Part shown: piece by piece, positions 17,641 to 43,445 of the stretch
Layout: each line of letters begins with the position of its first letter
Numbering within the stretch: the first letter of the stretch is position 1
DNA from: Oasisia sp. SBJ-2009
Taxonomy: Eukaryota > Annelida > Polychaeta > Sabellida > Siboglinidae
Assembly: GCA_964017155.1 (NCBI GenBank)
Contig: OZ024857.1
Span: 8,739,190 to 8,803,189, forward strand
Direction of reading: 5' to 3'
Length of the DNA stretch: 64,000 nucleotides
Translations under genes and position numbers: made by a program
The notes under the pieces: model-generated
What the model was told of the DNA's origin: nothing
Database searches by the model: none
Seen by the model: only the letters and a program-made list of their open reading frames with translations

Positions 17641-18475
17641 ATATACCACATAATGTAGCCTTCGTGTTAAATAGCCCAACACGAATAACATACACATTAA
17701 ATAAGGATACATTTTTATCAAATATATAATGCTGTATTATAAAAACTATTCAAAATTAAACTTATATTAACACAACATAAATAGAAATACAAGGTTGCAG
17801 TTACTTGTTTATAGAAATAGAAATTACGGCAGGATTAACCAGTGTCCTTGAGGTGGCAGCATTGTATATGTCACGCGAATAAACAAACAAAAGCCGACGT
17901 ATACCCCGTTCACACTACAAACAGGCTTCGAACTGGCTTAGTTAATGCGCATTAACTGAGCCGGTTCAAAAACTCGACCCGTTCACACTACAGAAGCCGG
18001 AGTGGGGGTAGTTTCCATCCACTAATTGGTTTATTTTGATTAATGACTTAGGGGTGCAACTGGGCGGGGCATTAATTAGGTCAAGTGATGCTAAGAGCCC
18101 AGACTGACCAACCATCACCAGCTTCAACATGTGGCATGAATTAGGTCACAGTTAGTGCGACTTGGCGTTAATCCCCTTTGCATTCACACTAGCAATCTGA
18201 ACCGGTTCAAAACTAAACCGGTTCGAAACCACCTCAAGGAGGTGGAGTAGTTTAATCCCGTTCAACTCACTGAACCGGTTTAGATTTTGTAGTGTGAACG
18301 GTCAAGGGATGCGAAACTGGTTTCGCACCGGATTAAATTTGCTAGTGTGAACGGGGTATTAAGTCTAAGTAACCAGACTGTCTTCTCGGCGTAGTTCCGC
18401 AGCCGACCGACAGTCGATGTAAGACCACAAGGTGTTCATCCGCCATTACCCGTGCGACCTCAGATTAAGACAAGA
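17640..18475. repeat. Dispersed repeat family, copy 1 (interrupted by the MITE)
   Basis: Flanks of the MITE match 42,640-43,445 in pieces. The stretch agactgtcttctcggcgtag (18,378-18,397) is found inverted at about 42,670-42,690. A ggtgttcatccgccattacc segment (18,431-18,450) recurs at 43,423-43,442. A ggattaaccagtgtccttga segment with gaggtggcagca matches the inverted tgctgccacctcacgga motifs of copy 2. Confidence 0.7.
17905..18356. mobile_element. MITE with CCCCGTTCACACTA inverted ends and TA target duplication
   Basis: The 452-bp element begins CCCCGTTCACACTAC and ends GCTAGTGTGAACGGGG, with TA on both sides. Inside are further copies of the terminal motif (cccgttcacactacagaag; attcacactagc; tagtgtgaacggtc) and several AACCGGTT-type palindromes. 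It has no coding capacity. It sits inside an older dispersed repeat whose other copy, at about 42,640-42,720, lacks the insertion. Confidence 0.85.
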
Positions 18476-19420
18476 TAAGATAAGATAGCTTTATTGTCAT
18501 GTGTTCACATTGTTGTTACAATAAAACATTGGAATGTGTAATGATATTGGTCGTCGATCGTACTAGTACATTCATATGACAATACATTCACATGCACCAA
18601 ACGATGATGTTAGAATATACTACTACATTAAATAAAATAAATAAGAACAATTTAATCACATAAAAAGGTCCGAATAAAAAATTGCTCTTTATAACATCGA
18701 TAAATAATTGATACGATCTAGTAGAAATATATTAGCTTAAAATGTAAAATATGAAATAAAAATTCTATAATAAATTATGATATATATACATACTGAAAAC
18801 TCCTCGGAAAGTGGAGTATGTGTTTGTGCGGGTGGGAGAAAAATCACTTCTGTTTTGACAGGGCTTGAACGGCTAAGGGGAAAAAGCTAGTACTAAATCG
18901 GTTGGTCCTGGTTTTGATGGATCTGAATCGGTGAATATAGATGGAAGAGGGTCAAATAGGGGCAGGATGGGATGAATCTTGAGAGATGAGAGTGGTTCTT
19001 CCTAACAGACGCTGCTGATACACTATTTCAAGACTGGGGAGGTTTCTGCCGATGATTCGGGAAGCAGTTTTCACAACCCTGTTTAATCTGAGCGTTTCCT
19101 TCTGTGTAATTGACCCAAACCATACTGAGATAGAAAATGTCAGAACACTCTCGATTACAGCTCTGTAAAAGTTGAGCATGACCATGTGTGGTCAAACCAA
19201 ACGATTTTAACCTTCTTAAAAAGTACAGCCGCTGCTGGACCTTTTTGACAATATTAACATTTAGCTCCCATTTAAGATTACTGGAGATTGTAAAACGAGA
19301 AATTTGAAATGTTGGATGACTTCACCTGTCCTGCCATCGATCACTAGAGGCGAGGGTGGAGAAGATTTCTTTCTCCTAAAATCCACAATAATTTCTTTCG
19401 TTTTATTTACATTAAAATGT
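18475..19420 (-). mobile_element. L2-like non-LTR retrotransposon, 3' fragment
   Basis: The minus strand ends in a cttatcttatcttgtc tail at 18,475-18,500, typical of L2-type 3' ends. Upstream, broken frames encode the reverse transcriptase C-terminus: KTKEIIVDFRRKKSSPP (about 19,400), KVQQRLYFLRRLKSFG (about 19,220) and then FYRAVIESVLTFSISVWFG with RVVKTASRIIGRNLPSLE (19,185-18,990). At least one frameshift separates them. Confidence 0.85.
18952..19185 (-). pseudogene. Reverse transcriptase C-terminal fragment (L2-like)
   Basis: Seventy-seven codons with FYRAVIESVLTFSISVWFG, RVVKTASRIIGRNLPSLE and QDSSHPA, a pattern found at the end of many L2-type reverse transcriptases in animal genomes. 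It is decayed on both sides. Confidence 0.82.
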
Positions 19421-19699
19421 AAAATATGAAGAAAAAAATATATAATATATAATAAATTATGATAAAATATACAAACTAAAAACTCATCGGAATGTGGCTA
19501 TGTGTTTGCTGCGGGTGGAAGAAAAATTACTTCTGTTTTGACAGGGTTTGAATGGCTAAGGGGAAAAAGCTAGTATTAAAGCGGTTGGTCCTGGTTTTGA
19601 TGGATCTGAATTGGCGACTAGATGGATGAGGTTCAAATAGGTCATGAGCAGGATGGGATGAATCTTGAGAGATGAGAGTGGCTCTTCCTAACAGATAGT
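19420..19699 (-). mobile_element. Second, partial copy of the L2-like 3' fragment
   Basis: Repeats the segment at about 18,745-19,010 with scattered differences (tgttttgacagggtttgaat, ggttggtcctggttttgatg, gatgggatgaatcttgagag). It is cut off at 19,699 where the CR1-like element begins. Either a second insertion or a local duplication. Confidence 0.75.
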
Positions 19700-19903
19700 G
19701 TTAGTTAGTTAATAGTGAAATGATTTAAGTATTAACTCTGACAATTATTCATTTGAATCTATATTTATAGAAATTGAAATTAATAATGTATGTGTTATTA
19801 TTGGAACCATTTATAGACCTCCTGACACAAACATAACATTTTTAATGTACATTTTAATGATCTGCTAAGAACTATCTCGAATGAAAGAAAGAAATGCATA
19901 CTC

Positions 19904-20461
19904 ATGGCTGACTTTAATATTGACCTATTAACAAATGACACTAATAATTTAACAGCAGACTTTGTACAAAATATGTTTGCAAATATGTTCTATCCAACAA
20001 TTAGCAAACCAACCAGAATCGCTCAACAATCAGCAACTCTCATAGACAATATCATAACTAACATTCATGAGTATCCCATTAAATCGGGCATTCTATATGA
20101 TGATATATCAGATCACTTCCCAATATTTAATTTCTATAATATAGGCTTAACATATTACCCAAAAAATAAATATATATTCAAACGTGCAAACAATGCAAAT
20201 AACATTGCTAAATTAAATGCAAAATTAAAAAATGCAAACTGGGAAGAGGTATATAATGACACAAACCCTAACTCTTCGTATGATACATTCATTGGATTAC
20301 TAAATTCCCACATTAATGAATGCCTACCATGGAAAAAAATCAAAATAAGACCGCACAATAATGATTGGCTCACTAAAGGTATTGTAACATCCACAAAGGA
20401 AAAAAACCGCCTATACAAAAAATATAAATGTAATCCGACAATTGAAAATGAACATATTTAG
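19904..20461 (+). pseudogene. Endonuclease domain fragment of the CR1-like element
   Basis: The 185-codon frame starts MADFNIDLLTND, matching the GDFN catalytic block of apurinic-type retroelement endonucleases (first residue replaced). It contains the SDHFPIF block with the catalytic Asp-His pair. A TAG at 20,459-20,461 interrupts a frame that continues in the same register (KRFKNKLTHVIRTSKKSYF) toward the reverse transcriptase. Upstream catalytic blocks are lost by 5' truncation. Confidence 0.85.
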
Positions 20462-20607
20462 AAAAGATTTAAAAATAAACTGACACATGTAATAAGAACT
20501 TCCAAAAAGTCATACTTTAAAAATAAATTTGACCTATATAAAAATGACTGCAAAAAAACATGGAATACCATTAATGAAGTTCTAAAGAGCACTAAAAAAA
20601 ATCTGCA

Positions 20608-22326
20608 GTGTACAATAAATTTATAACAACAGAAGGAAACTGTTGTATAGATAAAAACGAAATAGTGAATGAATTTAATAAATACTTTACAAATATAGGC
20701 CAAAATCTTAATGCAAAACTAACTCAAACAGTACATGACCCTACACATTATATAAATAACAATCCAGCAAACTTTTTCTGTACACCAACTTGTCCCACTG
20801 AAATAATTAACATAGTGCATAGTAACAATTCCAAAAAGTCTGGAGGTTATGACAACGTGGACCCTAACATTATTCAACATGTTATTCCACAAATTGCAAA
20901 TCAACTAGCTCACATCTTCAATAATTCATTCACTATGGGTATTGTTCCAAGAAAGTTGAAGATTGCTAAAGTAATTCCGTTATACAAAAGTGAAAACCCT
21001 GAACTGTTTACAAATTACAGACCTATTTCGATTCTTCCATGCCTATCAAAAATACTAGAGCGCCTAATGTACAATAGGATTAATAATTTCCTAGCTGAAT
21101 ATAACATACTATCAAATAAACAATATGGATTTAGGGGAAATTACTCTACTTATATGGCAATGATTGACTTGGTAGATAAAATATCAAGCAACATTGATCA
21201 AAAAAATCATAATATAGGCATATTTCTTGATCTTAGTAAGGCTTTTGACACAATAGACCATAACATCTTATTAAAAAAACTTCAGTGCTATGGGATAAGA
21301 GGCATAGCTTGCGAATGGTTCAAAAGTTACCTTAGCGATAGAGCACAATATGTGTTGTATAATAACACAGAATCTGAATACATGAAGATAACTTGTGGTG
21401 TTCCCCAGGGATCCATATTAGGCCCATTACTTTTTATCATATATATAAATGATATTGTAAATGTATCAAACATTCTTAAGCCTATACTGTTTGCAGATGA
21501 TACTAGTTTGTTCCATGCACACACACATTTCCACACTCTCATAGAAGAAGTGAATATTGAACTACAAAAAATTGCAATTTGGTTTAATACTAATAAACTA
21601 ACATTAAATGTTAAAAAATCAAATTTCATAATATTCACACCAAAAGGGAAAATTTATAACACAGACAATGCTGAAATAATAATAAATGGTAACAAAATAA
21701 AACAAGTCAAGTTTACAAAATTTCTAGGAATATACATAGATGAACATTTGAGCTGGAAAATCCATATTAATAATTTAGCCAAAAAAATTGCACGAAATGT
21801 AGGAATGCTAAATAAATTAAAATATTTTCTCCCATTGTACACCATGAAGACTTTATACTATTCATTAATATTACCTCATCTGCAATATTGTGTCCTGTTG
21901 TGGTCAAATACATACACAATTCATTTAAAAAAAATAAAGATATTACAGAAGAGAGCAATAAGGATAATTACGAAATCACAATATACATCACATACAGATC
22001 CATTATTTTCAAAATTAAAACTGTTAAAGTTAAGTGATATATATAAACATCAATTAGGGATTTTTATGTATAAATCCATAAATGATCAACTCCCAGACAA
22101 CTTGACTTCTAGGCTTAAACTAACAGAAAACATTCATAACCATAATCTTAGAAATTTTAATGGGTTTTACATTCAAAACATAAGAACAAACAACAGAAAG
22201 TTTACAATAAATTATTCTGGTCCAGTCTTCTGGAATACACTACCTCAACATATAAGAAAGCTTAGAACAATAAAACAATTTAAAGGTAAGCTAAAGGAGT
22301 TATTACTGATGGGATATGTATCTTAG
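20608..22326 (+). CDS. Reverse transcriptase of the CR1-like non-LTR element
   Basis: An open frame of about 570 codons carries the full set of reverse transcriptase blocks: NYRPISILPCLSKILE (about residue 135), LDLSKAFDTIDH (about 206), GVPQGSILGPLLF (about 264) and the catalytic FADDTS (about 294). The LSWKIHINNLAKKIARNVG region and a C-terminal WNTLP-type motif follow. The frame opens at a GTG, because the true start lies upstream in the fused endonuclease frame, out of register by one indel. It shows few lesions for a truncated copy, so the insertion may be fairly young. Confidence 0.93.
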   Translation: MYNKFITTEGNCCIDKNEIVNEFNKYFTNIGQNLNAKLTQTVHDPTHYINNNPANFFCTPTCPTEIINIVHSNNSKKSGGYDNVDPNIIQHVIPQIANQLAHIFNNSFTMGIVPRKLKIAKVIPLYKSENPELFTNYRPISILPCLSKILERLMYNRINNFLAEYNILSNKQYGFRGNYSTYMAMIDLVDKISSNIDQKNHNIGIFLDLSKAFDTIDHNILLKKLQCYGIRGIACEWFKSYLSDRAQYVLYNNTESEYMKITCGVPQGSILGPLLFIIYINDIVNVSNILKPILFADDTSLFHAHTHFHTLIEEVNIELQKIAIWFNTNKLTLNVKKSNFIIFTPKGKIYNTDNAEIIINGNKIKQVKFTKFLGIYIDEHLSWKIHINNLAKKIARNVGMLNKLKYFLPLYTMKTLYYSLILPHLQYCVLLWSNTYTIHLKKIKILQKRAIRIITKSQYTSHTDPLFSKLKLLKLSDIYKHQLGIFMYKSINDQLPDNLTSRLKLTENIHNHNLRNFNGFYIQNIRTNNRKFTINYSGPVFWNTLPQHIRKLRTIKQFKGKLKELLLMGYVS

Positions 22327-24639
22327 GCATTTATAAGGATTATGTAACGTAGTTATAGTATTATTTTATTATTTATCATTACTTGTATTTATTTTTAGAC
22401 TTATTTAAGTACTTAGTAATAGTAATATTAGTAGTTGTAGTATTCTAATATTATCATTCATGATAATGATATTTATTTATTTTTATATGTTTAGTTTACT
22501 TTTATAATAATGTCCATAAAGTTTTATGTTCTTGGTGGTCCTCGATATAAGCCCCTAGGGGTTTCTAGAGGATCTCCACGGTTACATTTTATAATCATGT
22601 TTATGCTTATGTTTGTATGTTGTTGTTGTTGTGACCGAAATAAAGTTCAATTCAATTCATAGTGTGCTCATCGTATTTGTAATTGGAATGCCTTTTTTTA
22701 TATGAAGACCAATATGCACTTGACACACCTAGCCTAAACTGTAACACGTCAGCATCATCTACGTCTGGCTAATGTACTTTTAGTTAATCCTAAGTTGCTT
22801 AGACATTACGATGGTCATATATCAGCATTCCCACATAGCAATCTATCATATTATCGTTAATTAGTTTGCCAGAACTTAGCTGTTAATATATACTAACGTT
22901 AAATGGAGCTACGTTTATTTACTTACAATATTAGCTTCATGCATTCATATTACATAATTTTATAAGAAAAAGTACACATACGACCACAACTAATCAAATA
23001 GTTATTGTAGAGAACAAAAAGTACCCACCAGCATAGAGACAGCCGCCAAGAATGCGCTGGACACGCTCCAATGTCGGTTTTGTCCTCATTTGAGCAAGAA
23101 ACATTGTGTATATTGCTATTGCCATTGATGGAGATATAGCAGTGTGGTTGCTGATTAATACGTAAAAATAAAAACGACGTATGCTTCTTATTTGTTTGAA
23201 GGCAGCCGTTTCTATATATATGACGCTGGACACACAGCTAAAACGGAACACCATATTTTTTAATATAAACGTTGTATTTTCGTTAAATTTTGGTCTAAAC
23301 ATATATTTTCTTTTGTATATCATTTGATTTAGATGTAGGAAAAGCATACACGTATAGGTATCATACAGAGATAATAGTACATTTATGTAATTGATCCTTA
23401 TAAACCGATGACGCTGGACATGCAAAAACTGGACACTGTCGAAATTGAAGTGTACATTTTGTATTCCTAAAATTGTAAACCTTAGTTTTCTAGTGTCTAT
23501 TCCCAATATACGTATTGCATTTGCCCAGTGAACGCAGAACAAATAAATAGAACACCGTTTTTGTATGGCACTGCGTCAAACTTTGCAAACTTCTGTTGGA
23601 AGGGTAATTTTGGCCATTTTTGGCACTTTACCGCCACTATCTGCCATTTTACAAATTAACAATGCTATCAAATTTCATATGTCCTAAAAGCACATAGCAG
23701 TGTCAATATATGATGAACATCTCATTAGACTGACTTAATAATTGACGACATGAGATAGAAAATAAGTGATTTTAGTCAATTGTACATTTGTTTAGATTGG
23801 CCCAATATCTATATGCCTAGCCTATGAGTATGACTCGTATGACTGACGTGGCTGCTCATGGCATATATAGCTGTCAAATATACATATGTAAGACAATGAC
23901 TAATGAATGACTGGATGCATTTGACTGTGCATTTGGCCATGAGGTGTCTGTTTATATGGCAAATCAATTGCTGATTCTGGCATAAATGAAGGGATGCCGG
24001 GTTAACAATTGAATTACAGGAGAATGAGGAGAATTTCACTCATTTTAGATAGCACATGTGTGAATAATGTCTGAACAGGTGAATTCCCTAGACCAGGTTT
24101 GAATGCCCTAGCAGGAAATCAAAGAAACATTCCAATGGCCACCTATGGGAATGTAGGAAAATCAATTGTGGTATCTAGTATTTCTACCCATATGGTGCAG
24201 TATACACCAATTACACCATATAGTTTCTCTGTGACTATGTGACGTTCTAATCTAGGTATTAAAATATTCATCTGAGCTAATAAAAGGTCTTGAGGCTGGA
24301 CCAAAACCAAATCCAGAGTCATTCCATAACAATGTACAATGTGTAGTAATGTTTTTCTTCTTCTAATTTTGTATTGACAATCCAGGCACACACAATCAGT
24401 ATTTGCTTTGATTAGTCTAAGGCTCTCCCAAAATGAAGGCCACTTTGAAGACCATGTTTTGTAACCCCAACAAAAACATATTTTATAATCCCAACACAGA
24501 TGACAGTTACATGTACAAATGTGCATTATTACGACATAAATTGGGAGACAGTCAACCCAAAATTTGGCTACAAATAAGAAATGAAAGAGGTGATACCTTG
24601 GTACTTTGGTAGAGTAGGCAGTATCAAGAAATTGCAAAA

Positions 24640-25145
24640 ACAAGAATACTGTGTTTCAGAAGAAAGCAGGGAGATGGATAAATCAAGAGTAACAAAGTAG
24701 GTTGCTTTTTCGTGAAATTAGTCTGAAACGCGAGGAGCAAAAACAATCGAATTGATAATGGAGTTTTAATTCTGACAAACAGACGAGACATGGTCACTCA
24801 ACATTGGAAGTGATCATAGGGTGGTAATGAGCAAAATCAAAGTGGATTTATAGAGGTGGAATGCTAAAGAAATAAACAAGAAATACAAATAGGATCCAAT
24901 TCCAACTCGAACTAAATCAGTTCAGAATACTACAAGTACTAGACAACATCAACACATGAGCAGACATCAAAGATAGATCCAAAAACCGTGACAGATGTTG
25001 CCAAATCCTCAAAAAGCAAGTAAAACTGTAGATATCATCAGCAACACGATCCCTGATGAAGAAACAACGAGAAATGGTGGAAAAAAGCAAACGCAGAAAT
25101 ATGCAATGCCACCAAAAAGAAAGCAGGGAATAATGTTATAAAGAA
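24640..25145 (+). mobile_element. RTE-like retroelement endonuclease remnant
   Basis: Broken frames give LTNRRDMVTQ followed by SDHRVVMSKIKVDL, resembling the end of RTE-clade (CFDP2-like) endonucleases (LTNRxDIVTDV...GSDHRxVRxKI). A preceding FQKKAGRW-like segment fits the same domain. Several stops and indels show it is old. Confidence 0.55.
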
Positions 25146-26974
25146 ATTATTAAAACATGTTAATTATACATGATTTAAACATAATTGAACGGCGATCTTG
25201 TTTTTTAGTAAATGTGCGAGTGCATGCATGTGTAGGTGTACATTTGCTATCTATCTGTGATCAACCAGTAGTCTGATGTGAGTTGAGATGGAGTTCAAAT
25301 GAACATGTTTGCTTTCAGCCGCCCTAGAATGTAATATATATTGCTCTGTTGAACTTAAATTGAAAAACTTCAATGTAAGGGCCTGTACAAACATACAACA
25401 CACCTACAGCATTTTTTATTTTGTTTTATTATAATTACAGTATTGGCATTTCCTACAAAAATAAAAATGCGAATGTGCATGCATGCAAATTTTTGGCACA
25501 CATGCACGTAACACAGCGATGCACATACAAATGATCACATGATCATGTAATACATCCAATAACATCGGCAGCACAACTGATACAGAAATTCGAAAATTGA
25601 CAATTCAGTGTTGCGGAAAATTATTCCGAAGCAATTAACAAACTCGTACACACACGCATACACGTTTCAGTGCATTAAACTGTTCAACGGGTGTAATAAA
25701 CAGGCAACAAAAACAACTCCAGCAAAGGTAAAACCACAAAGATGAAACAAAGTTTCAGGAACAGTTTCGCTCTTTGGTTAAGGTACACTTTCAGTTTGTA
25801 CAGCCAACAGTAATCAAACAATCAGCAACACCTATAGTTTTACAAATTTGTCACACAGGCAGTTTTGATTCCTTTGACAGTGATCTAAACAAAACAACCG
25901 ATGACAGACAGAAAACAGCCGACATTTTAGGACATGTTTTTTACGCAATTTTGCAGGAAAATTACATCTCATTCAAAATATCAGACCTTTAACTTCCACG
26001 TAATGAAATGATTGCACACAAAATCAAATCACGGTGCATCCAAGTATTGTCCACCAGACGTTGCTGACTGTCTTCACTGCCATGCCCACCAAAACATTCA
26101 CACATTTCATGAGGTAAAACCAGCTGTGACTAGATCGATATGGTCTGCTACCAGGCGGACGAAGTACATTGATGTACCAAAAGTCCAACATCTCCTACAG
26201 AGTCATAATAAAATTAGTAAGCCAATGATTCATTGAACTACATGGCACGCAGAACTGTGCAAAACCTTATGCCGCAAGCTTTCTATGCACCAATCAGAGA
26301 ACATTATAGCAGATACATAATTATTACCAGTAAATATCAACAACTAAATAGCAATTTTGCATGCAATACCAGGTGTCATTCCATGTCTATTCACAACTAA
26401 ATCAGTGTGAAGATCTAGTACTTCTGTACGTTATATGATTATATAGATTCATCTGACAGTCTCACTGAATCATACATCTACTACAGAAACTGACGCTGCA
26501 CCATCAGAATATTCTGTATACACTACAATCTACCTGCCTACTCTGCCCTGATCATGCATAACACCTTCAAGACCACCGCTACATAATCATGGTTCTAATC
26601 TTATCAGAAGTCGTTTTGCAGTCAACGAACAAGGTAACAACATTAACCCTAAAATTAAATTGCAGTATTTGTAGCTTGTAACATCTAATACTGATTTTTT
26701 TTACAAATTCTTAGGAGTCCCAACTTTCCTTCACCGATGCCACAAATTTATTTCAAATTAGTTTTGCACTGCTGTTAAAATCTTTGTTAAGTACCACAAA
26801 CAAGGTACTTAAAAATATTTCAATGGTATTTGGCAAGCGTTTATCAATCTTGTGTGGGCCTAGTTACGTAGACACCACATTTTGCATGAAATGGAGCAAC
26901 CTGTTTTGTACACGACACGGCAGCTTTTGGGGTGGCAGGTGGGCAAGGATTCACTTGTGACTGTAACCCTCTCA

Positions 26975-27004
26975 TCTGTCTGTCTGTCTGTCTGTCTGTC
27001 TGTC
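26975..27004. repeat. (CTGT)n microsatellite
   Basis: About seven tetramer units of ctgt in otherwise unique sequence. Confidence 0.95.
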
Positions 27005-27214
27005 AGCATGAACACCAGGCATTACTGTTGTCATTAATGCTATTAATCCACCTTGCCTAGAATGAATGCTGTCCGACACGGCAGGTACAACTACAAAAAG
27101 AAACATAAGATCATGATAAACCATCACACGTAATTGGTCCCATAATTTGTTCCTAATAATCAAGTCCAAAATAAATGTTATAATAATAAATAAATATTTT
27201 ACACTGTGCCAATA

Positions 27215-27430
27215 TCCTCAGAAACCGAGCTCAGTGGCGCAACAAAACCAGTGAATTCAGCTCGGCCCTCTCATAGTCAAGGGCAGTTCAAAGATTGTCA
27301 ACAATTGGATAAATGTGCTGAGGCTCTGGTGGAGAGGTGAGATCATACAGATAGGTTTTCAGGTTAGGGACGGTTTTTTGCTGATTAAACGTTGTCAGGA
27401 CATGTATTCCCGAGTTGGTCGGGCGACGAA
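27215..27430. repeat. Dispersed SINE-like repeat
   Basis: Shares the gagctcagtggcgcaacaaa block with 51,987-52,010 (aagctcagaggcgcaacaaa) and, more weakly, with 38,935-38,960 (ctcagaggtgcatacaataa). Each follows a segment resembling atatcc(t/a)(c/g)a(g/a)aa. A small dispersed family with no coding capacity. Confidence 0.45.
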
Positions 27431-28295
27431 GAAAGCTAGAGTTATGCAATAAATAAAAAATAATTTAAGTTAATCATTTAACACTGGTCCACCAATATTC
27501 ACCAGATGATGCCGTATCAATTATCAATAGATTTTCCCTGTCGTGTTGTACAACTCCCATGTAACGGTCAACATATTTTGGGACTTACCCACCCCAAAGG
27601 ATGGAGAAGGATTTAAAGATGTCTTCTATTCAATTCTGATTTCTTAGATGATACTACCTATACAGGTTTACTTCAGGGCTATGGGAAAATAGCTGTGTAC
27701 ATCCTGGATGAAAATACTGCCTTTTTATTCGACACATGTACATTTTGTAGCTAGATAGTTGGCCACAGAGTCCAAAACCAAAATGCCAATTAATCCTATA
27801 AACCACGAGTGCCAGAAATTATTCAGGCATCCCTTTCTCCCAGTTCCCGAAAGTGTATTCAGCTTTGACACACAGAGGCGACATCATCTCAATATTTATG
27901 TAACTTATCACTGGATTCATTAGAGTATCTCTTGTGGTACTTTTCACATGGTTTTGTTTTGGAATTTGTTGAACGAGCTGTTAAAATAGCAATGGATCAC
28001 AGCTTGATGTTATCTGTAGTATTCTACATAAACACACCCAGAAATACACTATATCTCTTTTCACATATTTAATTTCAAAACTGATTTGTATATTAACATT
28101 ACCTTGTGTGGATTTCAGTGCAAAAGTAGAAAACAAATTGCAAGAAATAAGTGTGCTGGGTGCATTCAGGGCCATAACGATTTAGGGCAAATTTAATAAA
28201 ATGACAAAAATTCTGCTATCTAAAGGGTTAACCAATGAAAAATGTACATAAATTTATCATTTTTAAAGACGGTCAGTTCCTCTGTTGCGACTCAC

Positions 28296-42350
<14,055 letters not shown>

Positions 42351-42629
42351 AGCCGCTTGTCCTGTATCGCCACTAGCAGTGCCTATTAGTAGAGGTGAAG
42401 GACAAGCTATAAATAGAAACACAGAAATCACACGACCGGCATATCTTCGAAAACTAGCCCCACGCGGCGGACGAACCAACCAACACTGTCGTTGATGTTG
42501 TGATCGCCAGAGGTAGACACCGCTTATACCATTAATCCATCCGAGCTGGGGGTTCTTCAATACAGCGCCCTCACACGGATGGTATAACAATTTAGAACAG
42601 ACACCATACTCAAATAGCTGTGCTTATAC

Positions 42630-43445
42630 TAGTCTCGCTTAACCGACTGTCGGTCGGCTGCGGAACTACGCCGAGAAGACAGTCTGGTGACATTTGCCGG
42701 CTTTTGTTTGGTATCCGCGTGATCTATAAAATGCTGCCACCTCACGGACACTGCCGTAATATTTTTTTTTATAAACAACTGCAAATTTGTATTTCTATTT
42801 ATTTTGGGTTAATATAAGTTTAATTTTTAATAGTTTTTATAATACAGCATTATTTGATCAAAAGGTTTCCTTATTTAATTTGTATGCTATCCGTGTCGGG
42901 CTAGACAATGCTGCCACCTCACGGATACTGGTTAATCCTGCCGTAATTCTTATTTTATAAACAACGGTAAATTTGAATTTTTACTTACTGTTGTGTTAAT
43001 ATAAGTTCAATGGTGAATACTTTTCAAATGATATTATTATCTTGTAAAACTATATCGTTATTTAAATTTTTATTTCATAGTTGGCCTGAGAGCCAATCAG
43101 CGTCTCTACCCTATTCTGGGGTAAGGCTGCCCGGATGTAGAAACTTAAGCATATATACTGTCCCAGGCGTAGTTGAGGGGGCTTAAAAGTGCTGCCACCT
43201 CACGGAGTCTGGGTAACCGAGGCTATGCTTATACCAGAGCTATTAGATAGGAGCTGGGGCACTCCCCATGTGGAACCAAACGCGCACAGATCTCGCTCAA
43301 TCTCGGACGTCTCGTCGTTTAGTACGGTATCTGTTTTAACTTTTTAGACCATCCGTGTACTAGGGGCGCTGTATGCTTAAGAGCCCCAGCTCTGATGGAT
43401 TAGCTGATGTAAGACCACAATAAGGTGTTCATCCGCCATTACCCG
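42630..43445. repeat. Dispersed repeat family, copy 2, upstream of GBE1
   Basis: Contains three gctgccacctcacgga motifs (about 42,732, 42,909 and 43,192), each next to a diverged AT-rich tract, so the copy has internal tandem structure. The right part has an inverted pair (gagctggggc near 43,250 and gccccagctc near 43,382). It starts about 280 bp upstream of the GBE1 start codon and so limits, or supplies, promoter sequence. Confidence 0.6.

Larger units (their letters stand above)
19700..22660 (+). mobile_element. CR1/L2-group non-LTR retrotransposon, 5'-truncated
   Basis: The element starts inside the endonuclease domain, where the open sequence around 19,790-19,830 reads VIIGTIYRPP. It contains a nearly intact reverse transcriptase and ends in a 3' untranslated region finishing aaagttcaattcaattca, the short tandem tail typical of CR1/L2-clade elements. 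It abuts a partial minus-strand L2-like remnant on its left. A frameshift near 19,840, an in-frame stop at 20,459 and a frameshift at an A-run near 20,595 make this copy inactive. Confidence 0.88.
22661..28295. other. No gene confirmed; expected site of the last GBE1 exon
   Basis: AT-rich, with an RTE remnant (24,640-25,145) and a SINE-like repeat (27,215-27,430). A short acceptor-bounded exon encoding the final ~20 GBE1 residues is expected but was not recognised by eye. Confidence 0.45.

Noticed and set aside
22994..24643. Two minus-strand frames of 182 and 166 codons
   Set aside because: Tested as candidates for the missing GBE1 end or a retroelement; neither shows matching motifs, and codon use is AT-driven.
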